Positions 1-6,708 of a DNA stretch of 15,452 nt are shown one piece after another. The stretch lies in NCBI GenBank assembly GCA_051880475.1, contig JBJEOA010000018.1:1-15452 (forward strand). The letters run 5' to 3'. Position numbers and translations under genes: made by a program. Under the pieces are notes generated by a model. The model was not told the DNA's origin. It searched no databases and saw nothing but the letters and a program-made list of their open reading frames with translations. Position 1 is the stretch's first letter, and each line of letters opens with the position of its first letter. This stretch comes from JAUUSJ01 sp051880475 (lineage in GTDB: Bacteria > Bacillota > Clostridia > Lachnospirales > Lachnospiraceae).

Positions 1-452
1 TCACGACAGAGATTACGGCAGTTTAAGGCAAGGTCAGATGGCATAAGAGAAACCTTTAAATCAGGTTTTAAGCCAACCAAAGCAGCCTTTTTTGAATCAA
101 AACGGTCATTATGTACTTTTCTTATATTCATATTTGTGCTATTCTTAGTGATGATAGGATTTATAACCGAGCAGTGAAAACCCTTATCACGAAGATAGCA
201 GAAGAGTGGGTAATGATAAATTCCCGTGGATTCCAGGAAAATGCGACTTTCCAAAGAATACAACTCTTCTGCTTCTTTTATTTTAGAAACAGCAGTTGTA
301 AGGGAATTCATACTACTATGTAGGATTTTATAAGGTTTTCCTACGAATTGTTGGTTAGGAAGTGCAATAGACATCCAAGAGAAGTCAGCACCAACATCAA
401 TACCAACAGAGAGGAATAACTCATCAAGATTAAAAATAACTTTGTTTGACAT
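1..452 (-). CDS. IS110-family transposase/recombinase, N-terminal 150 codons (partial)
   Basis: This gene encodes a DEDD recombinase with a RuvC-like fold, which excises the element as a circle and inserts it under RNA guidance. Reading from ATG at 452 leftward, the frame is open to the window edge. The RuvC-like motifs are visible: VGIDVGAD (D19), FLESTGIYH (E74) and NDRFDSKKA (D116 and D119). The spacing of E to D (42) and D to D (3) equals that of the IS621 enzyme as I recall it (E60, D102, D105). The segment VINPIITKNS before the last motif is also typical of the family. AGGAG lies about 10 bases before the ATG, with no in-frame ATG found immediately upstream. The C-terminal Tnp20 domain with the catalytic serine is beyond the window, so activity cannot be judged. 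Apparent plus-strand ORFs here are shadows. Confidence 0.9.
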   Translation of the reverse strand, partial: MSNKVIFNLDELFLSVGIDVGADFSWMSIALPNQQFVGKPYKILHSSMNSLTTAVSKIKEAEELYSLESRIFLESTGIYHYPLFCYLRDKGFHCSVINPIITKNSTNMNIRKVHNDRFDSKKAALVGLKPDLKVSLMPSDLALNCRNLCR

Positions 453-569
453 GAGCAACAGCTCCTTTCTGATAGGAATCCATTTCCAATCTGGCAGGTA
501 CACAACCTAGCGCGTTATACGGGTATTGCCTTCCGGCTCCCAACCAGCTAAAACATAAAACCCTGTCGA

Positions 570-753
570 ATGGACTAATTGACTTCATTGTAGGTATCAG
601 CTGAAGAATCAGCTTCCCAAGGAGTGATACATTATTTGTCCTATCCTTAGAGATAATACCTTATGTTTTATCTGGTGTCTATCAGGAACCGTCAGACATG
701 GTAATTATTTAAGATAACATCTGATGAAGGAAGAACACCTTCTTCTGTTATCT
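570..753 (-). ncRNA. Predicted IS110 bridge RNA (target- and donor-binding loops)
   Basis: This lies in the noncoding left end, same strand as the recombinase and upstream of it, where IS110 elements encode the bridge RNA that pairs with target and donor DNA. Read on the minus strand, three structural units appear in order. First is a 5' stem-loop (746-753 with 712-719, enclosing hairpin 740-745/730-735). Second is a loop of about 29 nt closed by 696-703 pairing with 657-660 plus 663-666. Third is a unit closed by 638-641/572-575 with an internal loop (631-637 against 576-593), an inner stem 625-630/594-599 and an apical hairpin 609-614/599-604. The predicted size of about 180 nt matches the 177 nt reported for the IS621 bridge RNA. 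Stems were paired by eye and the ends are approximate. Assigning the second and third units as target- and donor-binding loops follows the order in IS621. Confidence 0.65.
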
Positions 754-755
754 GA

Positions 756-784
756 TTTATAGAAACTTATTAATCAGTAGTCTT
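756..784 (-). promoter_or_regulatory. Possible promoter of the bridge RNA
   Basis: On the minus strand TATAAA (761-756) could be a -10 box. Its transcription start would fall near 749-750, at the foot of the predicted 5' stem-loop. The matching -35 position (784-779, AAGACT) is poor. In IS110 elements a strong promoter can form only when the two ends join in the circular intermediate, which could explain a weak -35 here. This is an inference; another TATAAT occurs on the same strand at 806-801. Confidence 0.3.
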
Positions 785-821
785 AATTGACTACACCATT
801 ATTATACTAGGAGTAAAAAAA

Positions 822-1094
822 ATGAAAAAGATAATTATTACAGTATTAGGAAAAGATTCCGTAGGAATCATCGCAAAAGTATGTACGTATTTGGCAAATA
901 ACCATGTCAATATTTTAGATATTTCTCAAACAATTACTGGTGGATATTTTAATATGATGATGGTAGCTGAGCCAGAAGATGAGGCGAAACCTTTTAATAT
1001 TATGGCAAATGAATTAGAGCAAATTGGAGAAGAAATTGGCGTTTTAATTCGCATCCAAAATGAAGAAATTTTTAATATGATGCATAGAATCTAG
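822..1094 (+). CDS. ACT-domain protein, UPF0237 family
   Basis: This is a 90-residue protein made almost entirely of one ACT domain. It opens with KKIIITVLGKDSVGIIAKV, the typical first strand and ligand-binding loop of ACT domains (about residues 2-20). A second half follows with the pattern GYFNMMMVAEPED. ACT domains bind small ligands, usually amino acids, and dimerise; proteins of this size resemble the ACT halves of GcvR. No ligand or partner has been firmly established for this family. The gene is 14 bases upstream of UPF0210, a pairing widely conserved in Firmicutes, which suggests it senses something for, or forms a complex with, its neighbour. The RBS AGGAGT (809-814) lies 7 bases before the ATG. 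The IS110 end lies immediately upstream, so its original promoter may have been displaced. Confidence 0.9.
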   Translation: MKKIIITVLGKDSVGIIAKVCTYLANNHVNILDISQTITGGYFNMMMVAEPEDEAKPFNIMANELEQIGEEIGVLIRIQNEEIFNMMHRI

Positions 1095-1108
1095 TGAGGG
1101 AGTAAAAT

Positions 1109-2473
1109 ATGTTAAATATAAACGAAGTCATCGAGACAAATCAAATGATTCACGAGATGAATCTAGATGTCCGCACAATCACAATGGGAATTAGTCTGTT
1201 AGACTGCGTAGGCTCTACTCTCGATGAGGTAAAAGAAAAAATTTATACAAAAATTACAACAAAGGCAAAAGACCTTGTAAAAGTTGGAAAAGATATCGAA
1301 AAGGAATTTGGTATCCCGATTGTAAATAAGAGAATCTCCATTACACCAATTGCATTAGTCGGTGGCGGTGTATGTAAAAGCAGTGATGATTTTGTAGAAC
1401 TCGCAAAAGTATTAGATGAGGCGGCAAAAGAAGTGGGAGTAAATTTTATCGGCGGTTATTCTGCTCTTGTAAACAAAGCGATGACTCCTGCCGATGAATA
1501 TTTAATTCGCTCTATTCCAAAGGCACTCGCAAATACAGAGCGAGTATGCAGCTCTGTAAATGTCGGTTCCACAAAGACAGGAATCAATATGGACGCAGTA
1601 AAATTAATCGGAGAGATGATTAGAGAAACTGCTGTTTTGACACAAGATAGAGATTGTATTGGATGTGCGAAGTTTGTTGTCTTTACAAATGCTCCAGATG
1701 ATAATCCATTTATGGCAGGAGCATTCCACGGCGTGACAGAGGCAGATGTTGTTATCAATGTCGGTGTCAGTGGTCCTGGTGTTGTAAAACGTGCTCTTGA
1801 GAAAGTGCGAGGAGAAAATTTCGAAGTATTATGTGAGACAATCAAAAAAACCGCTTTTAAAGTAACTCGTGTCGGACAGCTTGTGGCAAAAGAAGCATCC
1901 AAACGACTTCATGTACCATTTGGTATTATTGACCTTTCTTTGGCTCCAACCCCAGCAGTGGGAGATAGTGTTGGCGAAATATTAGAAGAGATTGGTCTTG
2001 AGTACGCTGGAGCACCGGGAACAACTGCTGCCCTTGCTCTTTTAAACGATCAAGTAAAAAAAGGCGGCGTTATGGCTTCTTCCTATGTTGGAGGATTAAG
2101 CGGTGCCTTCATCCCAGTTAGCGAAGACCAAAGAATGATTCAAGCAGTAGAGGCTGGCGCATTAACACTCGAAAAACTAGAGGCGATGACTTGTGTATGC
2201 TCCGTCGGTCTTGATATGATTGCAATCCCAGGAGATACTACTGCCTCCACAATTTCTGGAATTATCGCTGACGAGATGGCACTTGGTATGATTAACCAAA
2301 AAACAACTGCTGTTCGTATTATTCCAGCAATCGGAAAAGGAGTGGGCGATAGAATCGAGTTTGGAGGACTTCTTGGTTACGCTCCAATTATGCCAGTCAA
2401 TACCTTTAGTTGTGAGGCGTTTGTAAATCGAGGAGGAAGAATTCCAGCTCCAATTCATAGTTTTAAAAATTAA
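1109..2473 (+). CDS. UPF0210 (DUF711, 'PFL family') protein
   Basis: This is a 454-residue protein of the UPF0210/DUF711 family, the full length expected. Recognisable parts are the N-terminal VRTITMGISLLDC (about residues 21-33), the central DCIGCAKFVVFTNAPDDNPF, the glycine-rich INVGVSGPGVV, and the C-terminal RGGRIPAPIHSFKN. Some databases label it 'PFL family' because its fold resembles pyruvate formate-lyase-type barrel enzymes. No glycyl-radical motif with its activase is evident nearby, so the enzymatic activity is unknown. It is probably co-transcribed with the preceding ACT-domain gene: GAGGGAG (1096-1102) overlaps the intergenic gap of 14 bases. No signal peptide or membrane segment is visible, so it is cytosolic. 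Confidence 0.92.
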   Translation: MLNINEVIETNQMIHEMNLDVRTITMGISLLDCVGSTLDEVKEKIYTKITTKAKDLVKVGKDIEKEFGIPIVNKRISITPIALVGGGVCKSSDDFVELAKVLDEAAKEVGVNFIGGYSALVNKAMTPADEYLIRSIPKALANTERVCSSVNVGSTKTGINMDAVKLIGEMIRETAVLTQDRDCIGCAKFVVFTNAPDDNPFMAGAFHGVTEADVVINVGVSGPGVVKRALEKVRGENFEVLCETIKKTAFKVTRVGQLVAKEASKRLHVPFGIIDLSLAPTPAVGDSVGEILEEIGLEYAGAPGTTAALALLNDQVKKGGVMASSYVGGLSGAFIPVSEDQRMIQAVEAGALTLEKLEAMTCVCSVGLDMIAIPGDTTASTISGIIADEMALGMINQKTTAVRIIPAIGKGVGDRIEFGGLLGYAPIMPVNTFSCEAFVNRGGRIPAPIHSFKN

Positions 2474-2477
2474 CTCT

Positions 2478-2516
2478 CTAATACTAAGATGCTTTTCATT
2501 TTGCTCTTAGTATTAG
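2478..2516. repeat. Perfect 12-bp inverted repeat between UPF0210 and pepD
   Basis: CTAATACTAAGA (2478-2489) and TCTTAGTATTAG (2505-2516) are exact reverse complements separated by 15 bases. It begins 4 bases after the UPF0210 stop, where a terminator is expected. However, the stem is followed by an A-run rather than a T-run on the plus strand, so it is not a canonical intrinsic terminator. It also overlaps the possible -35 region of pepD, so an operator or mRNA 3'-end-protecting role is possible. Confidence 0.75.
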
Positions 2517-2530
2517 AAAAAAATTATAAT
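2501..2530 (+). promoter_or_regulatory. Possible pepD promoter
   Basis: TATAAT (2525-2530) is a perfect -10 box 26 bases before the pepD ATG. The best -35 at 18-bp spacing is TTGCTC (2501-2506), matching only the first three consensus positions and lying in the right half of the 12-bp inverted repeat. Confidence 0.4.
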
Positions 2531-2556
2531 AAATATTAGAAAAGAGATATAAAATC

Positions 2557-4026
2557 ATGAAACGAGTTTTAAAAGATTTAAAACCTGAGAAAGTATTTTA
2601 TTATTTTGAAGAAATATGTAAAATTCCACATGGCTCTGGAAATACAAAAGCAATTAGTGATTATTGTGTTGAGTTCGCAAAAGAAAGAAAGCTATTGTAT
2701 TACCAAGACGAATGGAATAATGTCATTATAAAAAAAGAAGCAAGCAAAGGCTATGAGAATGTTCCGACGATTATTTTGCAGGGACATCTCGATATGGTCT
2801 GCGAAAAAAATGCGGGATGTAACCACAATTTTCTCACAGATCCCCTTTGTCTTGTCGTAGATTCTAAGAAGGACGAATTATATGCAGATGGAACGACACT
2901 CGGCGGAGATGATGGTATTGCAATTGCATATGCTCTTGCTATCTTAGATGACGAAAGCATCGCTCATCCTCCCCTTGAAGTTGTTTTTACAACAGAAGAA
3001 GAGACGGGAATGGACGGAGCAAAAGGCCTTGACTGTGGCAAGCTTTGTGGAACGCATATGATTAATATTGACTCTGAGGAAGAGGGATTTGTTCTTGTCG
3101 CTTGTGCAGGAGGAGCTACCGTGCAGGCAAATCTTCCAATTACCTATAAAGAAGCGACTGGAATCGAGTATAGCGTCTTTTTAAGTGGTTTAAACGGTGG
3201 TCATTCCGGCACAGATATTGATAAACAGCGTGCAAATGCCTGCCTTTTACTTGGAAGATTTCTCTTTTTGCTAGAAAAGGAAAAATTATCTTTCTCCATC
3301 CTTCATATTGAAGGTGGCGGAAAAGACAATGCGATTCCAAGAGAGGCAAGAGTAAGCTTTTTACTAGAAGAAGAAAACGAGGAGAAACTAAGAACCTCTA
3401 TGACCAAGTTTGAGCAAATGGTAAAAACGGAGTTCAAATATTCTGAGCCGAACCTTTCTCTCTCTCTAACAAAAGGAGAAAAACAAAAAAGACAAGCTTT
3501 TAGCGACGACTGCAAACAAAAACTTTTGACTTTCTTACTAAATGCCTTCAATGGAATTTTCACAATGAGCATGGATACGCCAGGCATTGTAGAAAGCTCC
3601 TCAAATCTTGGAATTCTCCAAACAACGAAGGAAAATATCCGCTTTGGTTTTGCCCTAAGAAGTTCCAAAGAAAGTATTCGTGACCTCTTAGTCGATAAAT
3701 ACGAGACACTAATCAAAGCCCTTGGAGGAGAAATTTTTGTAAGAGGAACTTACCCTGCATGGGAATATAAAGAAGATTCTAAGTTAAGACAGTTAGCAAT
3801 CGAAAAATACAAACAATTAACCAAAAAAGAATTACAAGTTTTATCCATTCATGCCGGATTAGAATGTGGTATCTTCTCGTCTAAAATCCAAAATTTAGAT
3901 GCCATTTCCATCGGACCTGATATTTTGGATATTCATACTCCTATGGAAAGACTTCGCATTTCTTCCGTAGCTAGAGTGTACGAGTATTTAGTGACACTTC
4001 TAAGAGATGCAAAAGATTATTTATAG
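2557..4026 (+). CDS. pepD: Aminoacyl-histidine dipeptidase (peptidase M20 family)
   Basis: PepD is a two-zinc cytosolic peptidase that splits dipeptides such as those carrying C-terminal or beta-alanyl histidine, feeding peptide-derived amino acids into metabolism. The 489-residue length is normal for the family. Metal-site and catalytic motifs are visible: QGHLDMV (H77, D79), LGGDDGIAIAYAL (D118/D119), TTEEETGMDGA (E148/E149) and NIDSEEEG (D172). The lid or dimer-domain signature LNGGHSGTDI follows, and near the C-terminus is IHAGLECG, which supplies a further metal ligand. The ribosome binding site is weak (an AAAAGAGA-like run about 10 bases upstream of the ATG). It appears to be a single-gene unit, with a promoter-like TATAAT before it and a clear terminator after it. 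Substrate specificity cannot be read from the sequence. Confidence 0.93.
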   Translation: MKRVLKDLKPEKVFYYFEEICKIPHGSGNTKAISDYCVEFAKERKLLYYQDEWNNVIIKKEASKGYENVPTIILQGHLDMVCEKNAGCNHNFLTDPLCLVVDSKKDELYADGTTLGGDDGIAIAYALAILDDESIAHPPLEVVFTTEEETGMDGAKGLDCGKLCGTHMINIDSEEEGFVLVACAGGATVQANLPITYKEATGIEYSVFLSGLNGGHSGTDIDKQRANACLLLGRFLFLLEKEKLSFSILHIEGGGKDNAIPREARVSFLLEEENEEKLRTSMTKFEQMVKTEFKYSEPNLSLSLTKGEKQKRQAFSDDCKQKLLTFLLNAFNGIFTMSMDTPGIVESSSNLGILQTTKENIRFGFALRSSKESIRDLLVDKYETLIKALGGEIFVRGTYPAWEYKEDSKLRQLAIEKYKQLTKKELQVLSIHAGLECGIFSSKIQNLDAISIGPDILDIHTPMERLRISSVARVYEYLVTLLRDAKDYL

Positions 4027-4079
4027 GAATGAACGATTTAAGCATAAGGGAATGGATTTAAAATATAACAAAAAAGTTT

Positions 4080-4113
4080 AGGCTCTATTAAAAAGGATAG
4101 AGCCTGCTTTCTT
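4080..4113 (+). terminator. Rho-independent terminator after pepD
   Basis: AGGCTCTAT (4080-4088) pairs perfectly with ATAGAGCCT (4097-4105) across an 8-base loop and is followed by GCTTTCTT. An A-run precedes the stem, so it could also act on the minus strand. Confidence 0.8.
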
Positions 4114-4127
4114 ATTAGGAGGTTTCA

Positions 4128-6011
4128 ATGATAAGTAATACAATGCGAGAATTGGCATTGACAGATGAAATTTTAATGCAAGTCGAAAAACCTGCGAGAT
4201 ATATCGGAGGAGAAGTAAATTCTGTTGTGAAAAATCCAGAAGAAGTAGATATTCGATTTGCGATGTGTTTTCCAGATGTCTATGAGATAGGAATGTCTCA
4301 TCTTGGAATGAAGATTATCTATGATATGCTCAATAGAAGAGATGATATTTACTGCGAGAGAGTTTTCTCCCCGTGGATGGATTTGCACAAAAAAATGAAG
4401 GAAGAACAGATTCCTCTCTTTGCTCTTGAATCTCAAGACCCTTTATTTATGTTTGATTTTTTAGCCATCACCATTCAGTATGAAATGTGTTATACGAATA
4501 TCTTACAAATTTTAGATTTGGCCCAGATAGGGATTTTTTCAAAAGATAGAAAAGAAGATGCACCGATTGTTATTGGCGGTGGACCTTGTACGTATAATCC
4601 AGAACCACTTGCAGATTTCTTTGATATTTTCTATATCGGAGAGGGAGAGACGGTATATTTTGAATTGATGGATTTATATAAGGAGCATAAGAAAAACAAA
4701 ACTTCCAGAAAAGATTTTTTAAAGGCAGCAGCAAAAATAGAGGGAATCTATGTTCCATCTTTATATGATGTTTCCTATAAAGAAGACGGCACCATCGAGG
4801 CGTTTTGGCCAATCGAGGAAGGAATCCCAAAAACAATCAAAAAACAGGTGGAAATGAATCTTGGAGATACGTATTATCCTAAAAAACCAGTTGTCCCATT
4901 TATGAAGGTAACGCAAGATAGAGTCGTATTAGAAATCCAAAGAGGCTGTATTCGAGGATGTCGCTTTTGCCAAGCTGGCATGATTTATCGTCCGACAAGA
5001 GAGCGACCTCTTAGTATGCTAAAGGAATATGCGCTTGATATGCTTAAAAATACAGGATACGACGAGATTTCCTTAAGTTCTCTAAGTTCTAGTGATTATT
5101 CTAAGTTGAAGGAGCTTACGGAATTTTTAGTGGAACATTGTGGAGAGAAAAAAATTAATATTGCTCTTCCTTCTCTTAGAATTGACGCATTTTCTCTTGA
5201 TGTGATGAGCAAAGTACAAGACGTAAAAAAGAGTAGCCTAACATTTGCCCCAGAAGCTGGCTCTCAGAGAATGAGAAATGTTATTAATAAGGGATTAACG
5301 GAAGAGATTATTCTAAGCGGAGCAGAGAAAGCATTTAAAGGTGGCTGGAAGAAGGTAAAACTTTATTTTATGCTTGGTCTTCCGACAGAGACGAAAGAAG
5401 ATATGGCGGCTATTGCGAGTCTTTGCGAAAAGATTGCTATGACTTATTATAAATTGGATGCACAGTATCGAAATAAAACAAGAGTATCGGTCGGAGCGAG
5501 CGCTTCTTTCTTTATTCCAAAGCCTTTTACCCCACTTCAGTGGGCTTCGATGTGTGAGGTGGAAGAGTATAATGAAAAAGCATATTTTGTCAATGACCAG
5601 ATGAAATCACAGCATAATAAAAAGAGTTTAAGTTTTAAATGGCATGATGCTAAGACAACCGTCTTAGAGGGAATTTTAGCAAGAGGAGATAGAAAAATCT
5701 CGAAAGTTATTTATGACGCTTATAAAAAAGGATGTATTTATGATGCCTGGACAGAATTTTTTGACTTTGACAAATGGATGGAAGCGATGGAAGAAAATGG
5801 ACTTTCCACTGCTTTTTACACGACAAGACAGCGAAGCTTAGATGAAATTTTCCCATGGGATTTTATTGATATTGGCGTAACAAAGAGCTTTTTGAAGCGG
5901 GAATGGGAAAGGGCAATGAAAGCAGAGATAACACCAAATTGTAGACAACAATGTTCTGGCTGTGGGGCTCATGTATGGAAAGGAGGCGTCTGCATTGAAA
6001 ACAAGAATTAA
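4128..6011 (+). CDS. B12-binding-type radical SAM protein, TIGR03960 family (YgiQ-like)
   Basis: This is a 627-residue protein of the TIGR03960 family. The N-terminal part (about residues 20-185) resembles a cobalamin-binding Rossmann domain, with FAMCFPDVYEIGMSHLG, IVIGGGPCTYNPEPLADFFD and IGEGE. The radical SAM core starts at RGCIRGCRFCQAG, giving CX3CX2C with C274, C278 and C281 as 4Fe-4S ligands. The C-terminus carries extra cysteines in CRQQCSGCGAHVWKGGVC, which could bind metal. No substrate is established; the constant pairing with a DUF2344 protein and RNase E/G hints at RNA or ribosome-related chemistry, but that is inference. AGGAGG (4117-4122) is 5 bases before the ATG. The 3' end overlaps the next gene by 17 bases, so translation is probably coupled. 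Confidence 0.92.
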   Translation: MISNTMRELALTDEILMQVEKPARYIGGEVNSVVKNPEEVDIRFAMCFPDVYEIGMSHLGMKIIYDMLNRRDDIYCERVFSPWMDLHKKMKEEQIPLFALESQDPLFMFDFLAITIQYEMCYTNILQILDLAQIGIFSKDRKEDAPIVIGGGPCTYNPEPLADFFDIFYIGEGETVYFELMDLYKEHKKNKTSRKDFLKAAAKIEGIYVPSLYDVSYKEDGTIEAFWPIEEGIPKTIKKQVEMNLGDTYYPKKPVVPFMKVTQDRVVLEIQRGCIRGCRFCQAGMIYRPTRERPLSMLKEYALDMLKNTGYDEISLSSLSSSDYSKLKELTEFLVEHCGEKKINIALPSLRIDAFSLDVMSKVQDVKKSSLTFAPEAGSQRMRNVINKGLTEEIILSGAEKAFKGGWKKVKLYFMLGLPTETKEDMAAIASLCEKIAMTYYKLDAQYRNKTRVSVGASASFFIPKPFTPLQWASMCEVEEYNEKAYFVNDQMKSQHNKKSLSFKWHDAKTTVLEGILARGDRKISKVIYDAYKKGCIYDAWTEFFDFDKWMEAMEENGLSTAFYTTRQRSLDEIFPWDFIDIGVTKSFLKREWERAMKAEITPNCRQQCSGCGAHVWKGGVCIENKN

Positions 6012-6708
6012 ATTTCAAAAAATAGGATATGTCCGTTTTATCGGACATTTAGATGTGCAAAGATATTTTCAACAGGCGTTTAAGAGAGCTGATATTCCTG
6101 TCCTCTACTCAAAGGGCTTTAGTCCTCATCCTATCTTATCCTTTGCGTCCCCTCTTGGAATCGGTATGACGAGTGAGGGAGAGTATGTAGACGTAGAATT
6201 AGATGAGACAAAAGTTACATCAAGTGAGGATTTGGAAAACTTAATAGAGAAACTAAACGCAGTGATGAACGAGGGAATTTCAGTCTTAGATTGGAAAAAG
6301 CTAGATGATAAAGCGAAAAATGCAATGTCCATGGTAGCAGCGTCCGACTATATGGTATCCTTTCGCCCAGGATATTATCCGAAGGAAGTTTTTTTACAAA
6401 GATGTGAGGAATTTTTTAGACAAGAAGAAATGATTGTCCTAAAAGAGACAAAACGCTCCAAGAAAGAAGAAAATATCCGTCCTCTCTTATTAGAATTAAA
6501 ACCTATGGGAGAATCTATTTTTATAAAGACGGTGTCTGGAAGTGCAAATAATTTAAAGCCAGAGCTTGTTATGAATGCTTTTTGTAATTATCTTGGATAT
6601 CCATATGAAAAAATCGCTTTTATGATTCATCGTTTAGAAACTTATATGAAAGCAGAAGAAACATACGTCTCTTTATTATATCCAAGTGTAGAAATGGAGG
6701 CAAAATGA
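5995..6708 (+). CDS. Radical SAM-associated protein, TIGR03936 / DUF2344 family
   Basis: This is a 237-residue partner of the preceding radical SAM protein; in some bacteria I recall the two as a fused protein. The opening KTRIKFQKIGYVRFIGHLDVQRYFQQAFKRADIPVLYSKGFSPHP is characteristic of DUF2344. I place the start at TTG 5995 rather than ATG 5962. AAAGGAGG (5979-5986) lies 8 bases before the TTG, and family members begin at this (K)xRIKFxKxG stretch. The ATG would add 11 residues unlike the family and has no obvious RBS. The gene lies inside an operon, overlapping the upstream stop by 17 bases and the next start by 4. Function is unknown; no signal peptide or membrane segment is visible. Confidence 0.88.
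   Translation: MKTRIKFQKIGYVRFIGHLDVQRYFQQAFKRADIPVLYSKGFSPHPILSFASPLGIGMTSEGEYVDVELDETKVTSSEDLENLIEKLNAVMNEGISVLDWKKLDDKAKNAMSMVAASDYMVSFRPGYYPKEVFLQRCEEFFRQEEMIVLKETKRSKKEENIRPLLLELKPMGESIFIKTVSGSANNLKPELVMNAFCNYLGYPYEKIAFMIHRLETYMKAEETYVSLLYPSVEMEAK

Larger units (their letters stand above)
1..800 (-). mobile_element. IS110-family insertion sequence, 5' (left-end) part; rest lies outside the window
   Basis: A minus-strand IS110-type recombinase (start at 452) is preceded by about 350 bases of structured noncoding DNA. This is the layout of the IS110 group, whose left end lies upstream of the recombinase gene and encodes the bridge RNA. IS110 elements usually lack long terminal inverted repeats and make no clear target duplication, so the outer boundary cannot be fixed by eye. 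It must lie between the bridge RNA 5' end (about 753) and the ribosome binding site of the next gene (809-814). A 6-bp inverted repeat (777-782 with 789-794) lies in that interval. The right end of the element is beyond position 1, so whether it is intact is unknown. Confidence 0.8.

Noticed and set aside
111..323. Plus-strand ORF of 70 codons
   Set aside because: It lies opposite the IS110 recombinase, which has clear catalytic motifs and an RBS on the minus strand, and the plus-strand protein shows no recognisable domain.
787..808. TTGACT followed by TATACT as a promoter for the ACT-domain gene
   Set aside because: The spacing is only 10 bases and the start site would fall at or after the ribosome binding site.
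5962..5994. ATG 5962 as start of the DUF2344 protein
   Set aside because: No RBS precedes it and the added residues do not fit the family; TTG 5995 has a strong RBS and a family-like N-terminus.
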